Under the pieces are notes generated by a model. The model did not search any database. It worked only from the letters and a program-made list of their open reading frames with translations, and was not told where the DNA came from. From positions 49,143-113,142 of the forward strand of contig NZ_JBHTLM010000016.1 in NCBI RefSeq assembly GCF_042678945.1: a stretch of DNA of 64,000 nucleotides, given 5' to 3'. Below, piece after piece: positions 43,265-53,963 of this stretch. Numbering within the stretch: the stretch's first letter is position 1; each line of letters opens with the position of its first letter. The DNA is from Fontibacillus puldeungensis. GTDB taxonomy: Bacteria; Bacillota; Bacilli; Paenibacillales; Paenibacillaceae. The translations under genes and the position numbers were made by a program.

Positions 43265-44323
43265 ATGCAAGAATATCGAATAGACCAAAGCAAGGGTCTT
43301 GAATTCGGTCTTTATACATTAGGTGACCACCTCCCAAATCCTTATACGGGAGAACGGATTTCTGCCAAGCAACGAATTCATGAAATCATTGAATTAGCCA
43401 AGCTGGCGGAGCAGGCCGGTATTGACTTTTTTGCTGTAGGGGAAAGCCACCAGGAATATTTCGCCACCCAAGCTCACACAGTCGTATTATCAGCGATCGC
43501 CCAAGCAACTAAAAATATGAAAATCGGAAGTTCTTCTACGATCATCAGTACGTCTGATCCGGTTCGAGTGTATGAAGACTTCGCAACGATTGACTTAATT
43601 TCCAATGGACGAGCTGAAATTATTGCTGGACGTGCATCACGTGTAGGACTTTATGATTTGTTAGGCTATAATGTGCGGGATTATGAAGCATTATTTGAAG
43701 AGAAATTCAACTTATTACTTCAGATTAATAAAGAAGAAGTGATTGATTGGAAGGGACAATTCCGTGAGCCTTTAACGAGTGCAAAAGTATTACCACGACC
43801 TAAAAACGCATCACTCCCCATTTGGCGTGCGGTCGGTGGAACCCCTGCAAGTGCAATGAAGGCAGGTTATGCGGGTGTTCCCATGATGCTTGCTGCCTTA
43901 GGAGGAGCAGCTAGTCACTTTAAGACAACAATTGATGCTTACAGAGAAGCTGCCCAAAACAACGGCTTTGATCCAGCCGCTTTACCGGTTGGAACAACTG
44001 GCTTTTTCTATGCAGCTGAAACCACACAAGAGGCTTTAAGAGAAATGTATCCTCACATCAATGAAGGAATGAAGCTAACAAACGGTCAAGGCTTTCCAAA
44101 ACAAGCATTTGCTCAAGCTGTTGACAAACGCAGTGTTATTAATGTAGGGAGCCCACAGGAAATCATTGAAAAAATATTGTATCAGCATGAACTTTTCGGT
44201 CATCAGCGTTATCTCGCACAAATGGATTTCGGTGGAATGCCATTTGATAAATTGGTGAAGAACATTGAAATCATCGGAGAGCAAATTTTACCGGCTATCA
44301 GAAAATATACAGCAAAAAATTAG
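43265..44323 (+). CDS. LLM-class flavin-dependent oxidoreductase
   Basis: A 352-residue luciferase-like monooxygenase. It has the LLM barrel start (LEFGLYTLGD), the FAVGESHQEYF block and the GSSSTIISTSDPVRVYEDFATIDLIS region that is conserved in this class. It would use reduced FMN to oxidise an unknown substrate. An earlier in-frame start at 43193 has no ribosome site; ATG 43265 follows AAGGAAGG. The next gene probably supplies reduced flavin. Confidence 0.85.
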   Translation: MQEYRIDQSKGLEFGLYTLGDHLPNPYTGERISAKQRIHEIIELAKLAEQAGIDFFAVGESHQEYFATQAHTVVLSAIAQATKNMKIGSSSTIISTSDPVRVYEDFATIDLISNGRAEIIAGRASRVGLYDLLGYNVRDYEALFEEKFNLLLQINKEEVIDWKGQFREPLTSAKVLPRPKNASLPIWRAVGGTPASAMKAGYAGVPMMLAALGGAASHFKTTIDAYREAAQNNGFDPAALPVGTTGFFYAAETTQEALREMYPHINEGMKLTNGQGFPKQAFAQAVDKRSVINVGSPQEIIEKILYQHELFGHQRYLAQMDFGGMPFDKLVKNIEIIGEQILPAIRKYTAKN

Positions 44324-44332
44324 GAGGAAACC

Positions 44333-44899
44333 ATGAAAATCGTAGGCTTGTCCGGTTCAATTGTCGGTTCAAAAACTAGAACTGCAATGAACTACTTATC
44401 TAAAGAAATCGCTGAGAAATATCCAGAAGTCGAATTTACTCTCATTGATTTAGCAGATTATCATCTGCAGTTTAGTGATGGGCGTAATTTTCTGGAATAT
44501 GATGGGGATACAGGCTATGTAACAAAAACAATTATGGAAGCAGATGCAATTATTTTTGGCACCCCCATTTTTCAAGCCTCGATCCCTGCAACATTAAAAA
44601 ATATTTTCGATTTATTGCCAGTCAACGCATTTCGCGATAAAGTGGCCGGCATGCTTGTTACAGCGGGTTCACCAAAACATTATTTAGTGGCAGAACAGCA
44701 ATTAAAGCCAATCCTAGCTTATATGAAAGCGCAAATTGTCCAATCTTATGTATTTATTGAAGAAAAGGATTTCCATCAGAAGGAAATTGTAAATGACGAT
44801 ATTTTCTTCCGCATTGAACGGTTAGTTGAGGATACTATTTTATTGACAAAAACCTATACAGCACTACGGGAAGAAAGAGATGCTAAATATGATTTTTAA
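44333..44899 (+). CDS. NADPH-dependent FMN reductase
   Basis: A 188-residue flavodoxin-like reductase. It starts with the FMN phosphate loop (GLSGSIVGSKTRTAM) and has FGTPIFQASIPATLKN, a typical flavin-reductase loop, and the GSPKHYL region. It lies 9 bases after the LLM gene with AGGAGG before the ATG, so the pair forms a two-component flavin monooxygenase. AT-rich like its neighbours. Confidence 0.86.
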   Translation: MKIVGLSGSIVGSKTRTAMNYLSKEIAEKYPEVEFTLIDLADYHLQFSDGRNFLEYDGDTGYVTKTIMEADAIIFGTPIFQASIPATLKNIFDLLPVNAFRDKVAGMLVTAGSPKHYLVAEQQLKPILAYMKAQIVQSYVFIEEKDFHQKEIVNDDIFFRIERLVEDTILLTKTYTALREERDAKYDF

Positions 44900-44938
44900 A
44901 CCGCATTATATTGGAATTATTATTTGGTAATAAAAAAT

Positions 44939-44974
44939 GGGCCTCATGAAATCCTTACCGGATGCATGAGGCCC
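44939..44974. terminator. Terminator of the suf operon
   Basis: GGGCCTCATG pairs with CATGAGGCCC across a 16-base loop. On the minus strand it is followed by ATTTTTTATT and lies 24 bases past the sufB stop. On the plus strand a weaker T-rich tail could end the flavin-reductase gene. Confidence 0.82.
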
Positions 44975-44997
44975 TTAGTTATCAGTTTTTTTCTTTG

Positions 44998-46395
<1,398 letters not shown>

Positions 46396-46419
46396 CTCAG
46401 GCTACCTCCTTAAATTGTA

Positions 46420-46842
46420 TTACGATTCATCTTGAATTCCCTTCTTCAATGCGTTCCAAGCTAATGTGGCGCATTTGATACGGGCAGGAAATTTATTAAC
46501 GCCAGATAAGGCCTCGAGATCTTCATAATCATCAAATTCTACATGTTCACCCATCATCAGCCGGGAAAAACGTCCGGCTATATCTTTAGCTTCATCTAAA
46601 GTATGACCTTTGACGGCCTCCGTCATCATTGAAGCAGAGGACATGCTGATAGAACAACCTTCCCCGGTAAACCGGGCGTCTTTCACAATGTTTTCTTCAA
46701 TAATAAGCTGCAGGGAGATTTTGTCGCCGCAGGTTGGATTGTTTAGCTCAACCGTAACGGCTTCATGATCAAACTTTCCCCGATTACGCGGATTTTTATA
46801 ATGATCCATAATGACTCGGCGGTACAAATCGTCCAGTTGCAT
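46420..46842 (-). CDS. sufU: Fe-S assembly sulfurtransferase SufU
   Basis: A 140-residue zinc-dependent sulfur acceptor that takes persulfide from SufS. The three zinc-ligand Cys are in NPTCGDKI, GEGCSIS and IKCATLAW, and the Asp next to the first Cys is present. The true start is ATG 46842, which overlaps the last base of the sufS stop; the longer frame runs back inside sufS. Confidence 0.94.
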   Translation of the reverse strand: MQLDDLYRRVIMDHYKNPRNRGKFDHEAVTVELNNPTCGDKISLQLIIEENIVKDARFTGEGCSISMSSASMMTEAVKGHTLDEAKDIAGRFSRLMMGEHVEFDDYEDLEALSGVNKFPARIKCATLAWNALKKGIQDES

Positions 46843-48056
46843 TACCCAAAATACTCCTTTGTTTGGATTAAAGCGTCCGCCAATCGGTCGATATCCTGCT
46901 CCGTATTGTAAAGGTACAGGCTGGCTCTTGCCGTTGCGCTCGCTTTCAGCCAGCGCATCAGCGGCTGGCAGCAATGATGGCCCGCCCGAATCGCTATACC
47001 GGACGCATCCAGTACTGTCGCTACATCATGAGGATGCACATCCTGCAAATTGAAGGTGATCAGCCCAACTTTACGTTCACGTGGTCCGTAAAGAGTCACA
47101 CCTTCGATTTCGGAGAGGCGGCTCATTGCATAAGCGGCGAGTTGCGTCTCATGCCGGTGAATTTCGTCCATCCCGATACTTTCCAGAAAATCGATGGCTG
47201 CAGCCAGTCCGACAGCCCCAGCGATAATTGGCGTCCCTCCCTCGAATTTCCACGGGAGTTCCTTCCAGCTCGATTCATACAGACCAACATCGTCGATCAT
47301 TTCGCCGCCGTATTCAATAGGCTCCATCGATTCCAGCAGATGCTTCTTACCATATAGTACTCCAATCCCGGTTGGAGCGCACATCTTGTGACCGGAAAAA
47401 GCGTAAAAGTCGCAATCCAGGTCCCGTACATCCACTTTCATATGCGGCGTGCTTTGGGCACCGTCAACAACCATGACAGCCCCATGCCAATGTGCAAGTT
47501 CTGCAAGCTGCTTCACGGGATTTACCACACCAAGAACATTGGATACATAGGATGTTGCCACGATTTTCGTCTTGTCTGTAATCGTCTTCTCTGCATCCTC
47601 CATATCGATGTTGCCGTCCGGGTGAAGCGAAATGTATTTCAAAACAGCCTTCTTCTTCAGTGCAAGTTGCTGCCAAGGAATCAGGTTGCTATGATGTTCC
47701 ATCGGTGTAATAACAATTTCATCGCCTTCTTCGATGACTCCAAAGCCGTATGATGAGGCGATCAAGTTTAAAGACGCGGTCGTCCCACGGGTAAAAATAA
47801 TCTCTTCCCGGCGTGCAGCACCGATGAAGCGGGCGACTTTGTCGCGAGCGCCCTCATAGGCATCCGTCGCCCGACTCCCCAATGTATGAACGCCGCGGTG
47901 CACGTTGGCATTATCCCATTCATAAAAGTGCTTAAGAGCATCAAGTACAGCGACCGGCTTTTGCGAGGTTGCCGCACTATCCAAATAAACTAAGGGATGC
48001 CCATTAATTTCTTGTTGCAATATAGGGAACTGCTTCTTGAGCTCTAGCGCATTCAT
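46842..48056 (-). CDS. sufS: Cysteine desulfurase SufS
   Basis: A 404-residue PLP enzyme that takes sulfur from cysteine. The PLP lysine is in SGHKMCAPTG, and the catalytic Cys is in the AGHHCCQPLM block, where two Cys stand together; the first aligns with the active Cys of Bacillus SufS. Other marks: RGTTASLNLIASSYG and DGAQSTPHMKVDV. It overlaps sufD by 4 bases (ATGA). Confidence 0.95.
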   Translation of the reverse strand: MNALELKKQFPILQQEINGHPLVYLDSAATSQKPVAVLDALKHFYEWDNANVHRGVHTLGSRATDAYEGARDKVARFIGAARREEIIFTRGTTASLNLIASSYGFGVIEEGDEIVITPMEHHSNLIPWQQLALKKKAVLKYISLHPDGNIDMEDAEKTITDKTKIVATSYVSNVLGVVNPVKQLAELAHWHGAVMVVDGAQSTPHMKVDVRDLDCDFYAFSGHKMCAPTGIGVLYGKKHLLESMEPIEYGGEMIDDVGLYESSWKELPWKFEGGTPIIAGAVGLAAAIDFLESIGMDEIHRHETQLAAYAMSRLSEIEGVTLYGPRERKVGLITFNLQDVHPHDVATVLDASGIAIRAGHHCCQPLMRWLKASATARASLYLYNTEQDIDRLADALIQTKEYFG

Positions 48057-49354
48057 TGTCCCAACTTCCTTTCTACCAAGCCTTGCAGCAACTGCTGCAC
48101 CGGCTCAAGTGGAATATCTGACACTACTGGGGCCAGAAAGCCGTAAATGATCAAGCGTTCCGCTTCGGCTCGGGTAATCCCCCGAGACATCAAATAGTAG
48201 ATTTGCTCCGGGTTCACCTGGCCAACGGAAGCAGCATGCCCAGCTGATACATCATCCTCATCAATGAGAAGAATCGGATTGGCATCCCCACGCGCCTTCG
48301 GGCTAAGCATCAGCACTTTTTCCGTTTGCTGGCCATCTGCCTTGGTCGCGCCCTTCTCGATTTTCGTGATGCCATTGATAATCCCCGTTGCATTTTCACG
48401 CATTACAGCACGGGTAATCATATGACTCGTTGAGCTCTTGCCGTAATGGATTGCTTTCGTCGTGTAATTCAACTTCTGCGTACCCGACCCAACCGCAATT
48501 ACTTTCGCGTCAGAGGACGAACCGTTCCCCTTCAAAATCGATAGCGTCTCACTCATGGAATCGCCGTCATTCATCTCGCCAACGATCCACTCGATGCTGC
48601 CGTCATTCTCAACAATAGCTCGCCGGTACGACAAATCGGTCGTGTGCTCATTCAAATCATGAACAGAGGCAAATAGAACTTTAGCCCCCGGCTTGACAAT
48701 GACTTCAGCAGCCCCATTATGAATGATTGTTCCACCAGCATGCGTAGAAATGTAGTTGTCAACATAAGCTACCTTGCTGTTTGCTTCCGCCACGATCAAC
48801 ACATGCGGAGCAAAAGTGACATTTGAATCGTCCAGCAGGAAAATGCTTTGCAGCGGTGTGTCGATAACTACGTTTTTCGGAACATATAGGAATACCCCGC
48901 CGCTCCATAAAGCTGAGTGAAGTGCGGTAAGCTGGTTTTCATCCGGCTTCACCACGGTGTTCAGGTACCCTTTCACCAAGTCGCCGTGCTCTCGGGCAGC
49001 AGTTTCAAGGTCGGTGAAAATGACACCTTGGGCGGAGAGTTCAGGTGAAAGTCGCGTAAATACCGCATCCGAGTTGTGTTGTACGAGTAAATTGCTATTC
49101 TCTTTCAATTCAACGATCGAAGCAACATTGTCCGGAATCTGCTGCGCGATTTCTTTCCGTGCTTCACGCAGACTGCCAAAGCTGCTAAGATCCCAACGAT
49201 CCAGTCTCGTCTTCTCTAATTTAGGTAAATTCAACTCGCCCGCAAGCTGGAGCGCTTGAATTCTACTTTCTGTTAACCAATCCGGCTCACCACGATGAAC
49301 TGAAATAGATTTTAGTTGATCCCCTTCTACCGGAAGAACGGTTTGTGTTGTCAT
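48053..49354 (-). CDS. sufD: Fe-S cluster assembly protein SufD
   Basis: A 433-residue beta-helix protein that forms SufBCD with SufB and SufC. Family marks are GGVFLYVPKNVVIDTPLQSIF and the C-terminal GHAASVGQVNPEQIYYLMSRGI. It is the second gene of the operon, 18 bases after sufC, and is needed for iron entry into the scaffold. Confidence 0.94.
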   Translation of the reverse strand: MTTQTVLPVEGDQLKSISVHRGEPDWLTESRIQALQLAGELNLPKLEKTRLDRWDLSSFGSLREARKEIAQQIPDNVASIVELKENSNLLVQHNSDAVFTRLSPELSAQGVIFTDLETAAREHGDLVKGYLNTVVKPDENQLTALHSALWSGGVFLYVPKNVVIDTPLQSIFLLDDSNVTFAPHVLIVAEANSKVAYVDNYISTHAGGTIIHNGAAEVIVKPGAKVLFASVHDLNEHTTDLSYRRAIVENDGSIEWIVGEMNDGDSMSETLSILKGNGSSSDAKVIAVGSGTQKLNYTTKAIHYGKSSTSHMITRAVMRENATGIINGITKIEKGATKADGQQTEKVLMLSPKARGDANPILLIDEDDVSAGHAASVGQVNPEQIYYLMSRGITRAEAERLIIYGFLAPVVSDIPLEPVQQLLQGLVERKLGQ

Positions 49355-49372
49355 GTCTACTCCTCCTTCCGC

Positions 49373-50155
49373 TTAGGCTTCTTGACCGATCGTTTCGTCC
49401 ACGATGCCAAGTTCTTCTTTAACCCAATCGTATCCTTCCTCCTCCAAACGTTCGGCAAGCTCCGGACCTCCGGATTTTACGATACGACCTTGCATCATTA
49501 CATGGACAAAATCTGGCTTAATGTAGTTTAGCAAGCGTTGGTAGTGAGTGATGATCAGGAAACCGCGATCCTCGTCGCGCATAGTATTTACACCATTCGC
49601 TACGATCCGCAGCGCGTCGATGTCAAGGCCGGAGTCGATCTCGTCAAGAATGACAATCTTCGGTTCCAGCATAAGCATTTGCAATATCTCGTTTCTCTTC
49701 TTCTCGCCGCCAGAGAATCCTTCATTCAAATAGCGATGAGCAAATTCCGGATTCATTTCGAGTTCTTTCATCTTCGCTTCCATCTGGCGAATGAATTTTA
49801 TCAAGGACAGCTCGTTCCCTTCGCCACGGCGAGCGTTAATTGCGCTACGCAGGAAGTCCGAGTTCGTCACGCCAGCGATTTCGCTAGGATACTGCATAGC
49901 CAGGAACAAACCGGCGCGAGCCCGCTCGTCCACGCTCATTTCAAGTACGTCTTCGCCGTTCAGCGTGACTTTGCCGTCTGTCACTTCATATTTCGGATGT
50001 CCCATTAGAGCAGAGGCTAACGTACTTTTCCCCGTACCGTTAGGTCCCATGATGGCATGGATTTCTCCGCCCTTTATTTCAAGGTCGATTCCTTTCAGAA
50101 TCTCCTTATCCTCGATTGTCGTTTTTAGTCCTTCAACAACGAAATGTGTAGCCAT
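49373..50155 (-). CDS. sufC: Fe-S assembly ATPase SufC
   Basis: A 260-residue ABC-type ATPase of the SufBCD complex. Walker A is GPNGTGKST, the signature is SGGEKKRNEI and Walker B ends in IVILDEIDSG. It is soluble and drives conformational change of SufB/SufD. It is the first gene of sufCDSUB, preceded by a promoter region with iron- and peroxide-responsive motifs. Confidence 0.96.
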   Translation of the reverse strand: MATHFVVEGLKTTIEDKEILKGIDLEIKGGEIHAIMGPNGTGKSTLASALMGHPKYEVTDGKVTLNGEDVLEMSVDERARAGLFLAMQYPSEIAGVTNSDFLRSAINARRGEGNELSLIKFIRQMEAKMKELEMNPEFAHRYLNEGFSGGEKKRNEILQMLMLEPKIVILDEIDSGLDIDALRIVANGVNTMRDEDRGFLIITHYQRLLNYIKPDFVHVMMQGRIVKSGGPELAERLEEEGYDWVKEELGIVDETIGQEA

Positions 50156-50225
50156 TTTTTTTACTCCTTCCGTCCATCAAAAATTAACGTAAATGTATTC
50201 AGGGACGCCGCCCTTTATTTTTGCT

Positions 50226-50296
50226 ATTATAACATAGCGATTATCACATTATAATTATTCTAAGTGATAATCATTGATTCTCAATGATTCTCATTA
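50226..50296 (-). promoter_or_regulatory. suf promoter with PerR-like and Fur-like boxes
   Basis: On the minus strand a perfect -10 TATAAT (50226-50231) has a -35-like TTATAA 17 bp upstream. TTATAATTATTCTAA (50249-50263) matches 14 of 15 bases of the PerR box and covers the -35. Further upstream, 50265-50296 is a run of GAGAATCATT/GATTATCA-type Fur hexamers. The rest of the 50156-50489 gap shows no gene. Confidence 0.6.
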
Positions 50297-50489
50297 CATT
50301 CTAACCTACTTTTTATGCATAATCAATGGATGATGGCAGATATAACCAAACAGCTGTATAGTTTGTCACTGACAAAACTTGAATGCCTTTATCAGGAGCA
50401 TAGAAAAAGACCTGGCCCACTACTTTTTGGCCAAGCCCTTTTCGAAAGATAGCATTCTATATTAGTCATTCATTTCGTTTGTAAGCTTG

Positions 50490-50972
50490 TTAACCTAAAT
50501 AAGAGCGAAGCATCCACATATGTTTTTCCAAATCGCCTTTAAAGCCCGTCAGCAAATCGCCGGTCACAACGTCCCCTGTTTTTTCAGCAAGATCGATGCC
50601 TTCTTGATACGACTCGGACAGGGTCGCAAAATCTTCCACCAAGTTTTGTACCATCGTTGTTGGCTCTTCTTTTCCGCTTGCTTCTTGAATGGTGGCAATA
50701 TCCAGGTAGCTCTTCAACGTAGCGGCAGGATTCCACTTCAGGGTCAACATGCGTTCTGCAATAGCGTCCATCTGTTCGGTAACTTCATTATACAATTCCT
50801 CAAATTTTGCATGCAGGATGAAGAAATTACCGCCTTTGACATACCAGTGATAGTTATGAAGCTTAACGTACAGTACATTCAGATTGGCAACTTGCTCGTT
50901 TAATACTTTCTCCAATCCAGATTTACTCGTTTTGTTCGCTTTATTCGCTGCTTTTGAATCTGCTTTTGCCAT
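50490..50972 (-). CDS. Dps-family ferritin-like protein
   Basis: A 160-residue DNA-protection/iron-storage protein. The Dps ferroxidase ligands are in HNYHWYVKGGNFFILHAKFEELYNE and in MDAIAERMLTL. The N-terminal 20 residues are rich in Lys and Ala (MAKADSKAANKANKTSKSG) and could bind DNA. It stores iron and removes peroxide. No PerR box was found just upstream. A 5' untranslated hairpin (CCTC.GG/CC.GAGG near 51007) is present. Confidence 0.9.
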   Translation of the reverse strand: MAKADSKAANKANKTSKSGLEKVLNEQVANLNVLYVKLHNYHWYVKGGNFFILHAKFEELYNEVTEQMDAIAERMLTLKWNPAATLKSYLDIATIQEASGKEEPTTMVQNLVEDFATLSESYQEGIDLAEKTGDVVTGDLLTGFKGDLEKHMWMLRSYLG

Positions 50973-51256
50973 AATCGATCCATCCTTTATAAGTAGTATA
51001 GATATCCTCAGGAAGACCCGAGGCTATTACAGCGGATTCATGTCATAATAGTGATTTAACCAAGTTGCGAGATTGTGAATCATATATCAACCTTCTTTTT
51101 TTAAAATTCATATGAGAAATAAGCGAATTCCGTGTTTCTTTTATTTCCCAACAATAGTCAGTAGTTTTTTACCAATTTTCGAGCTATCATTATATACTGA
51201 GAAGTACTCTTTTGAAATACAACATGCTTCTATACCGAACGGGTTTTGGGGGACAT

Positions 51257-51820
51257 ATGGATAATCATACGGGAAAGCAAAAAGAAGAACTGGGTTATTT
51301 GTTCAACGTAGAAATTTTGGTGAAGAACCAGTCGAATGCTCTGGCCCTTCAATCACTGCTCGAACTGCTGAACAATGGAAGCAGCATCATCGATTACCGG
51401 ATTAATTCTGGGATCGAGCTTGGGGAAATCATCGATGCGTTGTTGGAGAGCAGAAAGCAGACCTTTATTTCCAAAACCTACAAAAGATTAGGTAAAACAG
51501 AACCTGCTAAGGCGCCTACGGGGAACGATAAGAAGCAAGCCGAACCGGAGGCAAAGCCTAAAGCCCAAGCCAAACAAGAAGTTTCCGGCAGCTTTAAAGA
51601 CTTCGCTTCAAGTGAAAACTTTCAGTCATGGATTCAGAACTATATTACGGGAAATAAGCTTGTTCGCTTGTACATTCATCGAAACGGCAGCCGGATCAAC
51701 ATTCCTTGCCGGATATTAAACTTCCTTCCGGAGAACGCTGCTTTGAACGTCTATCACGTAGATGAAAAACAGGTTTACACTTTAAACCTTAGTGAAATTA
51801 TTGATTTTTTAGATACGTAA
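51257..51820 (+). CDS. Unknown protein with a charged linker and a small beta-rich C-terminal domain
   Basis: A 187-residue protein that I do not recognise. Residues 1-75 are a helical domain (LGYLFNVEILVKNQSNALALQ is its start). A Lys/Pro/Ala/Glu-rich linker of about 45 residues follows. The last 70 residues form a predicted beta domain (VRLYIHRNGSRINIPCRILNFL). The layout suggests an adaptor or nucleic-acid-associated protein, but no function is claimed. ATG 51257 has TTGGGGGACAT before it; an earlier start at 51212 has no ribosome site. Confidence 0.6.
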   Translation: MDNHTGKQKEELGYLFNVEILVKNQSNALALQSLLELLNNGSSIIDYRINSGIELGEIIDALLESRKQTFISKTYKRLGKTEPAKAPTGNDKKQAEPEAKPKAQAKQEVSGSFKDFASSENFQSWIQNYITGNKLVRLYIHRNGSRINIPCRILNFLPENAALNVYHVDEKQVYTLNLSEIIDFLDT

Positions 51821-51832
51821 TAATGAAGCAAA

Positions 51833-51881
51833 AACGGCCGGATCATCACCCCTTTATACCAAAGGAGTTGATCCGGCCGTT
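51833..51881. terminator. Bidirectional terminator
   Basis: AACGGCCGGATCA pairs perfectly with TGATCCGGCCGTT around a 23-base loop. It lies between two convergent genes (ends at 51820 and 51900) and should serve both. Confidence 0.75.
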
Positions 51882-51899
51882 CTATTTGCAGCATCAACT

Positions 51900-52280
51900 T
51901 TACTTTTCTTTATTTCGCCATACGGTTAGCGCAAGTAGCAGCCACCCGGCGATGAAGGATATTCCCCCAAGCGGCGTTACTGGGCCAAGCCAGGTCCAAT
52001 CGAGCGCGGCCAGTCCATACAAGCTTCCCGAAAACAAAACGATGCCAATCAGGAACAATCGGTTAGCCCATTGCAGTTGACGGGATTCTCCCCATAGCCC
52101 AGCCGATAGTGCCACCAAAATAATGGCGATCCCATGAATCATCTGGTAATGAACACCGGTTTCATAAGTGCGAATTGCGGACTCACCAATCACCGGCTCT
52201 AAAATGTGAGCGCCGAACGCGCCGAGCGAAACGGCGAGAAGCATGACAATAGCTCCGATGCCGGCATATTTTCGCTGCAT
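51900..52280 (-). CDS. DUF423 membrane protein
   Basis: A 126-residue membrane protein with four predicted helices and the DUF423 marks GAFGAH near the N-terminus and YQMIHGIAIILVAL in the middle. It belongs to the YwdK-like group of unknown function. No operon partner is adjacent. Confidence 0.82.
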   Translation of the reverse strand: MQRKYAGIGAIVMLLAVSLGAFGAHILEPVIGESAIRTYETGVHYQMIHGIAIILVALSAGLWGESRQLQWANRLFLIGIVLFSGSLYGLAALDWTWLGPVTPLGGISFIAGWLLLALTVWRNKEK

Positions 52281-52509
52281 TACTTTGTCCCCCTTTTCTA
52301 TTTTTCTTCCATCTTATGTAGGTCGTGGATCGTCCTAAGCTTACACTCAAATATCATCATACCTTAGTCGGCTGTTTTTTCCTACGGGCTGATTTCGATT
52401 CATAAAACAAGCCCAATGTCAAATTTATCCTTGATTTTTCACGAGATTTGTGAAAAATTAAACGAGAATGGGATTACAAGGTTAAAAGGACTAAAAGGAG
52501 ACTATATTC

Positions 52510-52920
52510 ATGGATTATAACCAAATGGAGCAAAACCAGGTTCCAACCTATGCTGCAGACCCTGGACAAAGCGTTCCACGCAAGTTTTCAGGTCCAGGCA
52601 TCGCTTCCTTTATCGTAAGTCTACTTACGATTATCGGTTACATCACCTCCATCGTAATGATCACCTCCAGCATTATTGATCTGGTAGATCAGCCAACCAC
52701 CATTATTGCAGAGGATATTATGCAGCGACCCGGGGCGATTGGCGGCGTTGTATTATTTATGGGGTCCGGGTTACTCAACCTGATCGCGCTTATTTTGGGT
52801 ATTATCGGCATGGCCCTGAAAAATCGCAAAAAGGTGTTCGCTATTCTCGGTACGATCTTTTCTGTACTGCCTATCTTGGTGCTTATCGTATTGTTTGCCA
52901 TCGGCAGTAGTATAAACTAA
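52510..52920 (+). CDS. Small membrane protein, DUF4064/DUF4190-like
   Basis: A 136-residue protein. A Pro/Gln-rich soluble N-terminus (1-30) is followed by three hydrophobic segments (about 32-58, 75-98 and 108-132), with a Gly-rich loop and a basic KNRKK between the last two. This pattern is common in small Bacillales membrane proteins of unknown role. AAAGGAG stands before the ATG. Confidence 0.65.
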   Translation: MDYNQMEQNQVPTYAADPGQSVPRKFSGPGIASFIVSLLTIIGYITSIVMITSSIIDLVDQPTTIIAEDIMQRPGAIGGVVLFMGSGLLNLIALILGIIGMALKNRKKVFAILGTIFSVLPILVLIVLFAIGSSIN

Positions 52921-52950
52921 GCTATTATATAGCTTTTTATAAGACGTAAT

Positions 52951-53000
52951 GCCCCCGCCGCGCTATGCTTAATCAGCCTTGCGTGAATACGGGGGCTTTT
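52951..53000 (+). terminator. Factor-independent terminator
   Basis: GCCCCCG pairs with CGGGGGC across a long loop, followed by TTTT. It lies 30 bases past the small membrane protein gene. Confidence 0.7.
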
Positions 53001-53074
53001 CCTATTCTCATAGTTTTTGATAAAATGGTATAGATTGTGTTCGTAACCGAATTAACTAAACCAAGGAGATGCTT

Positions 53075-53935
53075 ATGGCTAAAGTGAAAATATTCGCAGA
53101 CAGTACTTCAGATCTGCCCGCGGAATGGCTCAGCCGTTACGATATCGGAATCGTCCCACTTTACGTTGTATTTGGCAACGAGACATTTAGAGATGGCGTT
53201 GATATTGTTCCAACCGATATTTATAAACGTGTAGAAGCTGAAGGAAATCTGCCGAAAACGACCGCCCCATCGCCTAAAGACTTTATGGATGCTTTTGGCC
53301 CTTATATCGAACGTGGGCAAGACATCGTATACATCAGTCTCTCCTCCAAGCTCTCATCTACATATCAAAATGCAAAAATTGCTGCCGAAGAGTTCCCGGA
53401 GGGTCGTATACACGTCTTCGATTCCTATACGTTATGCAGTGGGATTGGCCTGCTGGTTATGAAAGCTGCCAAAGCAGCGGAAAAGGGAGACACGCTTGAC
53501 GAAATCGTCGCCATGCTGGAGCGCTGCCGTCCGCTGGTGGAAACCCAATTCGTCATCGATACGCTGGAATACTTGTATAAAGGCGGGCGATGCTCAGGAA
53601 TGCAAAATTTCATCGGTAGCCTTCTCCAAATCAGACCCGTTCTGAAGTTAGTCGATGGAAACATCATTCCGGCCTACAAAATACGCGGCAAAAAAGAAAA
53701 AGCCGTGCAGCAGATGCTGGACAATGCCTTGGCCGATCGGGACAATATGGATGATGATTTGGTGCTTGTTGCCCATACGCTGGCCGAAGAGGAAGCTTTG
53801 AAGCTAGCTGCGATTTTGAGGGAGCAAACCGGGGTGCGGGAAGTCGCTGTAACGGAAGCGGGTTGTGTCATTTCGAGTCATTGTGGACCACATACGGTAG
53901 CCATTATGTACACTAGAAAAAATCCGGCACATTAA
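53075..53935 (+). CDS. DegV family protein 1 (FakB-type fatty-acid-binding)
   Basis: A 286-residue DegV-family protein. The family mark ADSTSDLP is at the N-terminus, and STYQNAKIAA and GGRCSGMQNF are in the body. Related FakB proteins bind a fatty acid and present it to the kinase FakA for phosphorylation, so this is probably a fatty-acid carrier. The start at 53075 is 6 bases after AAGGAG. It is followed by a paralogue. Confidence 0.9.
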   Translation: MAKVKIFADSTSDLPAEWLSRYDIGIVPLYVVFGNETFRDGVDIVPTDIYKRVEAEGNLPKTTAPSPKDFMDAFGPYIERGQDIVYISLSSKLSSTYQNAKIAAEEFPEGRIHVFDSYTLCSGIGLLVMKAAKAAEKGDTLDEIVAMLERCRPLVETQFVIDTLEYLYKGGRCSGMQNFIGSLLQIRPVLKLVDGNIIPAYKIRGKKEKAVQQMLDNALADRDNMDDDLVLVAHTLAEEEALKLAAILREQTGVREVAVTEAGCVISSHCGPHTVAIMYTRKNPAH

Positions 53936-53963
53936 CGGTAGGCCGGATACGAGGAGGATCACT

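Noticed and set aside
51007..51024. Riboswitch before dps
   Set aside because: Only one short imperfect hairpin is present; no known riboswitch core is seen.
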